DNA of 64,000 nt from Eurosta solidaginis (lineage: Eukaryota; Arthropoda; Insecta; Diptera; Tephritidae). Made by a program: the position numbers and the translations under genes. Below the pieces are notes generated by a model. The model was given only the letters and a program-made list of their open reading frames with translations. It was not told the origin of the DNA and ran no database searches. The stretch covers positions 76,975,183 to 77,039,182 of the forward strand of contig NC_090321.1 of assembly GCF_040869045.1 (NCBI RefSeq), in the 5' to 3' direction. How positions within the stretch are numbered: position 1 is the first letter of the stretch; each line of letters opens with the position of its first letter. Positions 34,289-44,799 of this stretch are shown here, one piece after another.

Positions 34289-34735
34289 AGCTCTTCGTTA
34301 TACCTCCTTCGATACTCACCGTCGGTATCACGGACAGGACCACTAATCTTCCGGAGAACTTGTCTTTCGATCACTCCAAGAGCCATCACATCTTCTTCCG
34401 ACACTGTCCATGATTCCGAGCCATAAATCGGGACAGGCATGATGAGCGTCTTGTAAAGCGTGATTTTTGTTCGTCGAGAGAGTATTCTTTTTTCAATCGC
34501 CACTTTAGTCCAAAGTAGCACTTGTTGACTAGAGTTTTTCTCTGTTGGATTTCAAAGCTAACATTGTTTTTACGGCAAATGCTGGTTCCTAAATCGACGA
34601 AATCCTTCACCGTCTGAAATTCATACGTCAACAGTTTCTTAGCTGTCAAAGCGATGATGCGCCGATTCTTTCTTGGATGACAGCAAGTACTTCGTCTTGT
34701 TCTCATTTACCGCAAGACCCACTCTTTTTTTTTTA
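34289..34735 (-). pseudogene. LINE reverse transcriptase C-terminal remnant (RTE-like)
   Basis: Two overlapping minus-strand frames, related by a frameshift near 34500, encode NRRIIALTAKKLLTYEFQTV, VKDFVDLGTSICRKNNVSFE, LVNKCYFGLKW, then RRTKITLYKTLIMPVPIYGS, ESWTVSEED, LGVIERQVLRKISGPVRD and YRRRYNEEL. This is the thumb and connection region that follows the RT active site in a widespread insect LINE family. I place it tentatively in the RTE-like group. Diverged relatives are at 43138 and 54570. The last residues after EEL come from repeat V. Confidence 0.75.
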
Positions 34736-35004
34736 TCTAATTCCGAGAAGGTGAAACTGACACCTATGATCACGCAGGATTTTTAAATAAAATTCTGAGA
34801 AAATGAAAATTATGAATATTACTAAGATATGGTTCAACTATATGTTGCCAATGTGTTGGTTTCATTTTGAGTTTGCCATCTCCTTTTGACAATCCCATCG
34901 ACCATGCCTGAAATAAATAAAATCAGCTGATGAGATGAGCCAACCATATAATTGAGCCATGTTACTAAGCCGGCAGCTACGTTTTAAATAAAAATTAAAT
35001 TATG
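34736..35004. other. No recognisable feature
   Basis: AT-rich spacer without gene or clear repeat. Confidence 0.4.
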
Positions 35005-35851
35005 AGTCGCCGTTTACACGCAACAGTTTTATTGCTGATTAAAGGCAACTTTTTTTTTGGGGTTGAGTGTCAGTTACATATAAAGCGAATTCAACCAATT
35101 CGCCATGCAGAGTGTCAAGTTAAAAGAAAAATTTCATTGATTCCGATTGACTGACATGTTGTAGTACAAGGTGGTGGCAAAGCGAATTCAACCAATTCGC
35201 CGTACAGAAGAATGTCAAGTCAAAAGAAAATTTTCATTGATTCCGATTAACTGACATGTTGTAGTACAAGGCGTTGTATGGAAAATAATCAAGAAGAGCA
35301 ATCAGCCGTTGGGAAAACAATACCTGGTACTGAATTCGCTTTGATTTACACACGGCGACTTTTTCTAAACAGCAATTTGATATTTTATTTAAAATCTTTC
35401 TAAATTTTTATTTATTTATTCAAGGCGAAATCATTACAGGTGGTCTTATCCCATCAGCTGATTGCTTCTTCCTGATAATTTTCCATACAAAGCCTTGTGC
35501 AACAAAATGTCAGTTAATCGAAATCTATGAAAATTTTCTTTTGACTTGACATTCATCTGCACGGCGAATTGATTGAATTCGCTTTGCCACCACCTGGTAT
35601 AGATTCGCCTTGTTATTTATTGAAAATGTGAAAAATTATTGGAAACTACTAGAAACATCAATTAAAATTATAAATATTTGTAATCAAACTAAAAAAAAAG
35701 TTTTTCAAAAACCAGAATTTGACAACTGAAGAATGACAGCACAAAGCAAGTCGCCGAGCAAAGGAAACTCGGTGCCAGTTCACAATCCTCGTTACTGCCT
35801 CTTCAAGTAACGAGTTTCAGAGACAGAAATATTTGTGTGTAAACAGCGACT
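35005..35851. mobile_element. TIR element with internal foldback arms
   Basis: The ends are AGTCGCCGTTTACACGCAA (35005) and, inverted, AGTCGCTGTTTACACACAA (ending 35851): 19 bp with two mismatches. Inside, arms of about 145 bp at 35170-35313 and 35450-35594 are inverted copies of each other, including GGTGGTGGCAAAGCGAATTC, TGTCAAGTCAAAAGAAAATT and CAATCAGC. A 97-bp direct repeat (35082 and 35179) extends the left arm. No transposase. Superfamily undetermined; the target duplication is not clear. Confidence 0.7.
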
Positions 35852-36009
35852 AATGGACTTTATTTTGAACTGCGATCAGAAAGCTTTTTGCTTTTTTTAA
35901 TACGTACCTTCCTGCTCGTTTTTTGATGTAGACTTCACTTTTACCCGGTGGAAGTATCTGCATCGTATCAATGTAAGTGCTTGGACGTTTTGTGATTGTG
36001 ATTATTTTC

Positions 36010-36136
36010 TAGCTGAACTGTCGAAAAAATAACTCAAATATTCAGCAAACTTTTCTTTATTTACACTACTTTAGTAGTAGTACTTCACAACTAGATTACT
36101 TGCGTACTTCACTTATAACGTGTTAAATCAAACTGA
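36010..36136 (-). mobile_element. Diverged LTR fragment, subfamily B
   Basis: AAAAATAACTCAAATATTCAGC, then TTTATTTACACTACTTT, GTACTTCACAACTAGATTAC and GTGTTAAATCAAACTGATTG follow the order of LTR subfamily B. The terminal bases are missing or unrecognisable. The sequence between 35852 and 36009 shows nothing else. Confidence 0.6.
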
Positions 36137-36304
36137 TTGATTTTACCTCTTGCTCTCACTCCTCCGCTTTCCCCCTTTTCATTATCCTTTTATTCACCCC
36201 TCTCTCCGCGTCTCTTTTCCCCTCTCCGTCTTTTCCATGCCTTCTCTTTTCTCCAGCTTCCTCCCAGTCTCCCTTCCCCGATTCATCTATCCCTATTCCT
36301 CGTT
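36137..36304 (+). repeat. Strongly pyrimidine-biased tract
   Basis: About 165 bp of almost pure C/T on the plus strand (runs such as CTCTTTTCCCCTCTCCGTCT). The open frames through it are low-complexity artefacts. It lies beside an LTR fragment. Nothing recognisable follows up to 36585. Confidence 0.8.
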
Positions 36305-36585
36305 TTTTTGCCCACAATATGGCACGAGAATTATATATATGTATATACCAAAATAAATGAAGTAGTAAAACGAACAAACCCGGTTGGTTCTTCTTGAATT
36401 AACATTTCTTCAGTGATATTAATCGCATTATAGTTAGTTCAACCAATTTTTTTGTCAAGAGAACAAATTTGTTTCGTCATTTCAAGCCACAGATTCTCAA
36501 GCAATCTGATTTTTTTGTTGAAATTGAAATCTTTGTAATATCAACAGCCACTGTTTCATTGGTGTTTTTAGGGTGACATTAATAA

Positions 36586-37509
36586 CACTGGATCACAAAT
36601 TCCAATTTTTTTTTCTGCGCCAGAGACGCCATTATAAAATTCCTATGTAAAATCTCGAATAATCTCACCCCCTGATTTCGAAAATCAAGGTTTTTTTAAT
36701 TCTATGGTAACGTTTTTGAGATATTTACAAATAACGGTTTATTCCAAAAAAAAAAAAAAAAAAAAATTGGGCCCACTTAATCATATATATCTCAAGAACG
36801 AATTGAGCAATCCCAAAACGGTTTGAAGCTTTTAAAAGGTAATAAAATTTGCTATAAACTGTACATACAACACTTTTTGGTAGACCCTGCAGATTCAAAG
36901 ACAACGAACAGTCATTACGGTATTTTCCATTTTTTTTGTAAAAATATAAAAAAATTTGTACTTTGCGAGGAAGGATCTCGAAAACTACTAACACATATGT
37001 ACCAGTAGGGTACTTAAGTATTAAATGGATATATTTACTTGAATGCTTATAACTTTTGTATTAGTCCATCGATTTTGTTGAATGAAAGCTCGTTTTTTTT
37101 GTAATAAAACAGAGCTTAGGGAGAAAAAACAAATCTGCAAAAAATTATAAAGTTTTCGAGATCCTTCCTCGCCAAATACAAATTTTTTTATAGTTTTACA
37201 AAAAAATGGAAAAAATCCGTAATGATTGTTCGTTATCTTTGAATCTGCAGGGCCTAGCAAAAAGTGTTTTATGCACAGTTTATAGCAAATTTTATTACCT
37301 TTTAAAAGCTTCAACCGTTTTGCAATTGCTCAATTCGTTCTTGATTAAGTGGACCCATTCTTTTTTTTTTTGGAAAAAACCGTTATTCGTAAATATCTCA
37401 AAAACGTTACCATAGAATTGAAAATAACCTTGATTTTCGAAATCAGGGGGTGAGATTACATAGGAATTTCATAATGGCGTCTCTGGTGCATTTTGGCTGT
37501 AAACCAGTG
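36586..37509. mobile_element. 924-bp foldback element with long inverted arms
   Basis: The left arm (about 36586-36986) and right arm (about 37150-37509) are inverted copies, seen in GCCAGAGACGCCATTAT, TCACCCCCTGATTTCGAAAA, AAAGGTAATAAAATTTGCTA, CTGCAGATTCAAAG and GAGGAAGGATCTCGAAAACT. The spacer is about 160 bp. The ends are CACTGG/CCAGTG flanked by TAA on both sides (36583-36585, 37510-37512). TIRs with a TWA target duplication fit a PIF/Harbinger-type non-autonomous element; that is inference. No coding sequence. Confidence 0.82.
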
Positions 37510-37529
37510 TAATTGTTGGTGTACACACC

Positions 37530-37625
37530 AGAGTTAAGCTGCTTGGTGCGATGTAAGCGTGCTACGCCTACCACACCGAGAATTCTGGGGTTAAAAGCCT
37601 GGAAAAAGTAACATCAAAATCTTGT
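37530..37625 (+). mobile_element. Decayed tRNA-derived SINE 5' fragment
   Basis: GCGTGCTACGCCTACCACAC, GGGGTTAAAAGCC and GTAACATCAAAAT match in order the tRNA-like head of the SINEs at 53350 and 60580, with many substitutions and a ruined B box. The remainder of the SINE is not present. Confidence 0.6.
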
Positions 37626-37734
37626 TATTTTTTTTTACCAGAGCTGTGCCTTACATTAGATGTTTCTACTTTTTTGTTGATTTGATTGATAAATAGATTA
37701 ATTCAGAATCAAAATTTTTTGCGAAGTTGATTCA

Positions 37735-37910
37735 ACTGCTGTTGTTGTTGTTGTAGCAATGCAAAGCAAATTGTCATCAATATTCTCTAACGGGAATCCA
37801 AGAAAACTTGCAGTTTCAAAAGGGGTGGACCATAATGACAGGGCTGTTAGAGGCGTTGGTTCCACATTACAATTAAAGAGATGATTGGTGTCATGTGGGG
37901 ACACATATTC
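37735..37910 (-). mobile_element. Jockey-type LINE 3' end, inverted fragment
   Basis: This is the reverse complement of the end of the LINE at 37911-40775: the tail GTTGTTGTTGTTGTAGC, TCAATATTCTCTAACGGGAA and GATGATTGGTGTCATGTGGG correspond to 40600-40770. It joins the plus-strand copy directly, giving a tail-to-head junction of opposite orientation. Confidence 0.82.
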
Positions 37911-40775
37911 AACTGCCCTGGTGCGGGAACAGCAACTTGCTTTAAAGGCTTTGAAGAACTTCTGGGATCGACGAGTGTTGGGGCATTCATGTTGGGGCGC
38001 TTCTGTTCAGTGTGCCTCGTGTAACGGATGGTTGCATCGGACAGGTTGTTCTGGGCTTGATCCCAAAACCCGACGTCCACGTAACTTTTATAAATCTTTT
38101 GTGGCTGCTTGCTGTTCACGCCCAAGGGCGTCCCGTAGTCTACGCCTTAGTGCGTGAGATGTTGGCGGATCAAATAGAAGAAACGACGTTCTGCACAATA
38201 AACGGAGATGCCCCCACACGTATGGTAGGAAGCTGTCACAGTTCGCCGGATATATCTATCGTGAGCGCAGGACTCGTAAACTGCGTCAACTGGCAGCCGA
38301 TGGTAACATTGGCATCCGACCACCTGCCTATACTTATTTCGCTCGAGCGTACCGCCGACTTCATTGTCACAGAAAAGCGCACTTTCATAAACTTTAAAAA
38401 AGGAAAGTGGGAGGAATACAAATCCTTTACAGACAACCGCTTTGCTGTCCTCCCACTCCCGACTGATGCTCGCCAAGGGGAGCGTGCTTTCCGCAAGGTC
38501 ATTGAATCCGCCTCGGCTCGCTTCTTTCCCGCCGGTAAAATTCCCGAAATTCGGCCTCACTTTCCGGCGGTGGCCGCAAATTTAGCGAGAGAACGTGACC
38601 TTATAAGACAGCTCGATCCCGGCGACCCCCAAATAAGGGATATAAACTAACGCATCAGATTGCTTGTGGATGAACACAAGCGGGTGAAATGGGAGGAGTA
38701 CCTGATCGGTTGTAACCTCTCTGCCGGTGTAGGTAAACTTTGGTCCACCGTAAAGTCCCTATCGAATCCGTCTAAGCACAATGACAAAATTTCCATCGCC
38801 TTTGGCGATAAAGTGCTGTCGGACGCGAAAAAATGCGCGAGCGCTTTCTGCCGACAATATATAATGCATTCCACGGTCGACAAAGATAGACGGAGGGCCA
38901 ACAGACACGCACGCGTCTCCGATTACCATCACCGCCAAAGAGGTTGAGGATGCCATCGGTCATGCTAAACCATCCAAAGCAGTGGGCCCAGACGGCATAG
39001 CCATGCCGATGCTTAAAAGCCTAGGGAAAAGGGTTTCAAATATTTAGTGCATGTCTTCAACTTGTCTCTTTCCACCTTTGTCATTTCCGAAAAATGGAAA
39101 GGGGCCAAGGTGGTCCCGCTACTAAAGCCTGGGAAACCAGCTAACATAGGAGAGTCATATCGCCCGATATCTCTCATATCGCCAGTAGCCAAGACGCTTG
39201 AAGCCATTTTGCTCCCCTACTTCAAAGCAAATTTGCAGCTAGCCTGTCATCAGCATGGCTTTAGAAAACTCCATAGCACCACCACCGCGCTAAATGCCAT
39301 TAGCGCCCAAATAAATTGTGGTTTAAATCAGAAGCCCCACCATAGAACAGTACTCGTAGCGCTAGACCTATCAAAAGCTTTTGATACGGTCAACCATGGC
39401 ACGTTACTGCAAGACTTGGAAGGGTCCACCCTTCCCCCATGTCTTAAAAGGTGAACCGCAAATTATTTGGGTGGTCGGCAGGCATCGGTACAATTCAGAA
39501 ACGAAACATCAAAGCCAAAAATAATTAAGCAAGGGGTGCCACAGGGTGGTGTCCTATCCCCACTTTTGTTTAATTTTTACATATCAAAACTACCTTCGCC
39601 ACCGGAAGGAGTTACTATCGTTTCTTACGCCGATGACTGCACAATAATGGCCACAAGCCCGGGCCCACAGATCGATGAGCTTTGCAATAGAATAAACGGC
39701 TACATCCCTGATCTCTCCAGTTTTTTCGCCTCGTGAAACCTGGCATTATCACCGACTAAATCATCCTCGACCTTATTTACAACTTGGACGTCCCAAATGT
39801 CGACCATTTTGAACATCCACGTCGATGGCACTACGCTACCGACTGTCCACCCCAAAATCGTGGGTGTGACGTTTGATCAAGATCTACATTTTGGTGAGCA
39901 TGCAGCCGCAATTGTACCAAAAATCCAGAGTCGTAATAAAATCCTCAAATCTCTTGCTGACAGTACTTGGGGAAAAGATAAAGAAACGCTCATTACTACT
40001 TACAAAGCAATTGACCAGCCGATTATATGCTACGCGTCCCCTATATGGTCGCCAAGCCATAAAACTACTCACTGGAAGAAACTACAGGCCTGCCAAAATA
40101 CTGCTCTCAGAATCGCAACGGGCTGTCTTCTTATGTCCCCAGAGCACCATCTACATAATGAGGCGCGGATACTCCCCATCAGGGAGAGAAAAGAGATGCT
40201 AACCAAACAATTCCTGTTGCCCCAGAAACCTGGGCATCCCAACAGGTATCTGATTGATGAGCCAACACCGTCTAGGGGCTTAAGGAGTCATCTCCGTTAG
40301 CATTATGAGGAAATACGGCACCTGAGAACTCCGCCGTATGAAGCCAAAAAACACAAGCAGGTCCTCAGTGAACTCCACGAACAGGCGTCGAACCTTAATG
40401 CCGGGAATTGCCCGGTGAATCCAGTACTCAAAGAACAGTACCCAAAACTTGCGGAAGAGGAACGCGCACTCCCCAGGGAAACACGAGTCACTCTAGCTCA
40501 ACTTCGATTTGGATATTGTAACAGGTTAAACTCTTACCTATCCAGAATCAACCCCGACGTACAAAATGTGTGCCCCGCTTGCAATGTGTCCCCACATGAC
40601 ACCAACCATCTCTTTAATTGTAATGTGGAACCAACGCCTCTAACACCCCTCTCATTATGGTCCACCCCTGTTGAAACAGCAAGTTTCCTTGGACTCCCGT
40701 TAGAGGATATTGATGACAATTTGTGATCGGTCGCACCTATTGGATGGAGCGAATCACTGCTACAACAACCACAAC
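37911..40775 (+). pseudogene. Jockey-type LINE: endonuclease C-terminus and RT, multiply broken
   Basis: Order on the plus strand. First a PHD-like segment (CASCNGWLHRTGCSGLDP, about 38010-38065). Then the endonuclease C-terminus with TRMVGSCHSSPDISIVS and LASDHLPILISLE, to a stop at 38650. RT fingers and palm follow: EKWKGAKVVPLLKPGKPA, YRPISLISPVAKTLE, HGFRKLHSTTTALNAI and ALDLSKAFDTVNH at 39047-39454. GVPQGGVLSPLLFNFYISKL and YADDCTIMA lie at 39467-39736. The connection region with YASPIWSPSHKTTHWKKLQA and NTALRIATG runs to 40300. A C-terminal knuckle CPACNVSPHDTNHLFNC lies near 40575-40625. RNase H is absent, as in Jockey. Stops or shifts near 38650, 38947, 39454, 39736 and 40300 inactivate it. 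The 3' tail is CTGCTACAACAACCACAAC. Confidence 0.9.
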
Positions 40776-41030
40776 ACGAGTGTTGGGATCTTGTTCAGAA
40801 CACGCCGTTCGATGCAACCATCCTTTGCACGTGACACACTGACATAAGTGTGACCGTCCAAGAAATATTCGTTTCCAACACACGCAACTAAACCATTTTC
40901 TGGGCCGGGGTTAGGATCAACACTTTCCCATAGAAAGAGGGTAGAGAGCAGTGCCGCTGCAAGGATCTGCTCTGAGGATGAAAAATTGTGTGATAGATGT
41001 AACAAATTAAATGGAGTTACACTGAAATTC
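40776..41030 (-). pseudogene. Jockey-type LINE 5' segment, inverted, with PNPGP motif
   Basis: On the minus strand a frame reads SSEQILAAALLSTLFLWESV, then DPNPGPENG, then VSRAKDGCIERRVLNKIP. The last part is homologous to the PHD-like segment at about 38027-38075 (GGTTGCATCG, then GATCCCA). It begins exactly where the plus-strand LINE tail ends. The PNPGP motif after a hydrophobic stretch is typical of the N-terminal region of such LINE proteins and resembles the core of 2A peptides. The cysteines of the finger are largely lost. Confidence 0.7.
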
Positions 41031-41313
41031 CAGCTCTTGGTCGGGAAAAATTCCTAGACGTTTGGGTAAATAGAACCGAGTGCCGAGGGTATAGATAATG
41101 TCAACGTCCGAAGGGAACCACATAGCGAATTTCCACTATTTTCCCTCTTATTTTAAAAAAACATTCAGCTGCAACAATTTTAAACGCAATTTCGCCATTC
41201 CAGACTTGCACATTTTTTCGGATTAATAATTATGGGTCATTTAAATTTTCAAGATATTTTCTGCCAATCAAAACCTAAATTTCATGGAAAATTCCACATT
41301 TCCATTTGCTATA
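41031..41313. other. No recognisable feature
   Basis: Anonymous AT-rich spacer. Confidence 0.4.
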
Positions 41314-41822
41314 TTTATACTCAGCTGAGCAGAGCTCACAGAGTATATTAATTTTGTTCGCATAACGGTACGACGTAACGGCATAAATTAATCGAGATAG
41401 ATATAGACTTCTATATATCAAAATGATCTAGGCGAAAAAAGAAATTCACTTAGCCATGTCCGTCCGTCTGTCCATTAACACGATAGCTTGATTAAATTTT
41501 GAGGTATCTTAATGAAATTTGGTATGTAAGTTCCTGGGCACACATCTCAGATCGCTATTTAAAATGAACGAAATCGGTTATAGTTCGATATCGAAAATTT
41601 CGAAAAACCGAAAAAGTGCGATAATTTATAACCAAAGACGAATAAAGCGATGAAACTTGGGGGGTTGACCTTATGACGCAGAATAGAAAATTAGTAAAAT
41701 TTTGGATAATGGGCGTGGCACCGCTCACTTTTAAAAGAAGGTAATTTAAAAGTTTTGCAAGCTGTAATTTGGCAGCTGAGTATGTAATGGTTGGTAACAC
41801 CCGAACTTAGCCTTCCTTGCGT
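41314..41822 (+). mobile_element. Helentron/DINE-1-like element, internally deleted copy
   Basis: The 5' end (TACTCAGCTGAGCAGAGCTC) and 3' end (GAGTATGTAATGG, CACCCGAACTTAGCC) match the element at 30520, but the middle, including the 130-bp repeats, is missing. The deletion joins AATTTGGCAG to CTGAGTATG, recreating CAGCTGAGTA, which pairs with the 5' arm at 41318-41329. Confidence 0.82.
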
Positions 41823-42917
41823 GTTTTTCTTTTACTTGCACTTTAAAACAACTGTCAACGATGATTGTTGCAACAACTTGGTTGAAGTTGCTAATCTACA
41901 AACACAACACCGTTGCCAGCAGTTTGACGAAATCCAACATCAGCAATTTGAGCCACCAACCAGCAACTTCAGATGTTGTTTTCATATCAGTTCGACTGGG
42001 TTCGTCGTACGTGTTGGTTATTTATGTTTTGAGGCGCTAGTTCGTTTTTTGCTGTTACGAGTGCTTAGTTTTGAATAATTAATTTATAATGTACATATGC
42101 ATACATATGTACCTACCATCTGTGCTTACTTCGCTAAATGTTATTTGAATATGAGTTTCGAATTTAAAAATTTTTCAAAATTAATAAGTTTTTTTTTAAT
42201 TGGTTTCAAGTGACCGCTAATAAGTCAGGTGCAGAAAGCGACACAAGAAAAGCAAAAAGTTGGTATGAATAAATTTGTTGCTGCTGTTTGACTACTTTTA
42301 TTATTATTATTATTGTTAAGTGCTTTGCCAAGCGATTGACAGTCAAACAGGTGGAGTTTTGTTCGAAAAACCGGCTGGCGGGAAAACCGCTCGCGTTAAA
42401 GGTGTATAAAAGAAAGTCAAGTGCATTTTATGTAGTCTCGGTAGCGCGTGAGATCTTCATTCTTTCTGTTGCTGTTTTCATCGTTGACTACATACATAGT
42501 TAAGTGACATTGTGAAACCGCTCAAATCGTCTTGTTGTCTAACGTGTTTGTGATTTTGTGTTTTTTCTTTCATTTTCGCAGTCTTGCATCACACATGTAT
42601 ATGTACATATATATATATATATGCAGTCGAATTATTGATGCAACAAATACCAAACTTACAAACCCATAATGCCTCAACTACAACAACAAGTTTTCACCCT
42701 CGTGCGTTATACATTTTAGATCTCGGAGTACTTTGAAGGCAGACCGCGTCTGTGCCATTATTTATATTACGAATTCCAGACATAAGTACATAACTTCATT
42801 CATGAATTGGCGATTAAAACCTACTGAGTACAGATCACTGGGCTCTCATAAATGCGGCTACAGACTTATTAAATCTACCATCGACCAAAATTTCATTATG
42901 TATCAGATCTTGAAAGT
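41823..42917. other. No recognisable gene; simple repeats
   Basis: Contains a TTATTATTATTATTATTG run near 42298 and an AT-dinucleotide run near 42605-42623. No repeat family or gene is recognised. Confidence 0.45.
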
Positions 42918-43137
42918 TAAGTTAGGTTGGTCTGGTCGGTCCGCGATGACCTCACATAGACTGAATAACTCCATAGTCTTACCATAAGTTTGCTCAAGAA
43001 CCAAACTGAAAAACCCTGTCAGAAACCACGACCTACGTTATAAAATAACTCCGTCCTCTTGGCATATACTAGACGCTTGCTACTTCTAGGTCTGATAGCT
43101 ACGCTACTCCTAATAGCTGAAGTCTTAGTCTAGGCTG
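42918..43137 (-). mobile_element. LOA LINE 3' end fragment
   Basis: Plus-strand AAGTTAGGTTGGTCTGGTCG, ATGACCTCACATAGACTGA, ACTGAAAAACCCTGTCAGAA and AACTCCGTCCTCTTGGCA correspond to 18018-18240 of the near-complete element. The 3' end again consists of short CTTAA/CCTAA-type repeats. Confidence 0.85.
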
Positions 43138-43400
43138 ACATTGTTTTCGATGGTAAGCTGGGTCCCAAACATATGAAGTCCTTCACCGTTTAAAACATAT
43201 ATCTGTCGGCAGTGATGTGGCTAAAGTTTACAACCATCGTCAGACCTGTTTGACGTGTCGCTCCCAACTCAGCAGAGGTCCCCCTTCCTCTATTTACAAT
43301 TTGTTCATATTTGCGTAAAGTTTATACCGTTCATCATTATACCTCCTTCCATATTATACCCAGGAACACCTGTGGGATGCAGCACCTAAACCACTAACGA
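43138..43400 (-). pseudogene. RTE-like LINE fragment, highly diverged
   Basis: GACATTGTTTTCGATGG, then AAGTCCTTCACCGTTTAAAA and CATATATCTGTCGGCAG align in order with 34560-34635 (GAAATCCTTCACCGTCTGAAA). It is too decayed to translate. Confidence 0.5.
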
Positions 43401-43800
43401 CTAGAGCTTAAGATTCCTTCTCTAACACAAGGACGACTTTCGAGACTCGAAAAACCAATAGAATCTGCATTGCCAATTTTATATGTAGAGCGTACAATTT
43501 TTCCTTTAAGATTCTCGCTCATGAGCTGCTCGACATTAAATTTAGTGTCTGCGTTGCCAGTTTTATATGAAAGGCTAACGATTTTTTCTCGTACACAAGC
43601 AAAATTTCGGCACTCGAGAAATCGAGAACATGAGTTCTCGTAACATTCTTGAATCTCGAAAGGCTCGTAAAGCTCGCGAGCTTCTCGATACTCAATTTAA
43701 TCGCTCCAGTGCCAGTATTATATAAAAAGCTTACGATTTCTTCTCGCAGGCAAGTGAGAGCTTCTCATGAGCCTTATGATTATATCGAGGTTCGCGAACC
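43401..43800. repeat. Diverged tandem repeat rich in TCTCG/CGAGA words
   Basis: Related units start near 43469 (TTGCCAATTTTATATG), 43553 (TTGCCAGTTTTATATG) and 43708 (GTGCCAGTATTATATA). Each leads into a CTTACGATTTTTTCTCG-like stretch and TCTCGA palindromes. Irregular unit lengths (about 84 and 155 bp) show old decay. Confidence 0.55.
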
Positions 43801-44386
43801 TCATCAGAAGCCGATGAACACGAGACATTTATTCTCGAACAAACACTGTACTTACGACAACAACACTTGGACGACTTTAGCGCAGTCCTCAGTGATTTTC
43901 TGTTCGCATCTTAATACCACACCTGTTCCTTTTAGGTCTGTTGTTGAAGCTAAAACGCCCCTCTTTTATTTTGCATTCAAAACAGCATCAGGTGTTACCG
44001 CTACAGCGCCCGATAAGAGCAAAGTCCTTATTGTTTTAACTTAAACTTTTGATTGAAAATTGGGTGTCGATCACCATGGGCAGTAGTGCATCCATAGGAT
44101 GGTAGTTATTAAAACACTAAATACAAAGGAAGAAACAACTTCGATCTTGCCTTTCTTTAGTAATTATAGTAAAAATATATAAAATTCAAGTTGGCAAATA
44201 TTTATGTACCTGTGGTTTTGTTTATATTATAGCGACTGCAAGGTCTCAATAGATCGCAGTGACATACATGTATACGTCTCTGTGGCAATAACACTAATAA
44301 TAGCAACGAGCCTGACCCGTGCGTATCTGCGCAACCAATATAAAAGTCCTCTTATCAAATATCAACACAAATCAGCTGTTCTATTA

Positions 44387-44500
44387 ACTTACAGCTTGCG
44401 CTGCCATCTAGCGTATAATAGCAACTGCCGCCAATCAATTAAAACTTACAGCTTGTGCTGCCATCTAGCGTACAATACCAACTGCCGGTGATGCAGTGCA
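44387..44500 (+). repeat. 57-bp tandem duplication
   Basis: ACTTACAGCTTG.GCTGCCAT with CTAGCGTA.AATA.CAACTG occurs at 44387 and 44444. The surrounding 43801-44799 holds no recognisable gene. Confidence 0.85.
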
Positions 44501-44799
44501 AATATTTACAATAGTGTCATGGTCATGTACAAATAGATTTCTTTGTGTGCTCATAATCGTTTATTTTTAACAAATTATTTTAATAAAATATAGCTAAATA
44601 AAAGCACTACGACCAAAATTGCCCAAAGCCTGTAATATCCCGAATCTCCATCTTTACAGCCAAAAACTTATTTAAAGATTTGGATTCCAAATAAGAGTGA
44701 AAAAGGGACCCGTACATAAAAACAGCAATTAGAAATAATATATTTGATCACAAACTACTTCATAGCTCTAGTCACAGGAACAATTATCTATGATAATAT

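Noticed and set aside
36137..36397. Serine/proline-rich proteins in three frames
   Set aside because: They come from the pyrimidine tract, which is open in several frames at once.
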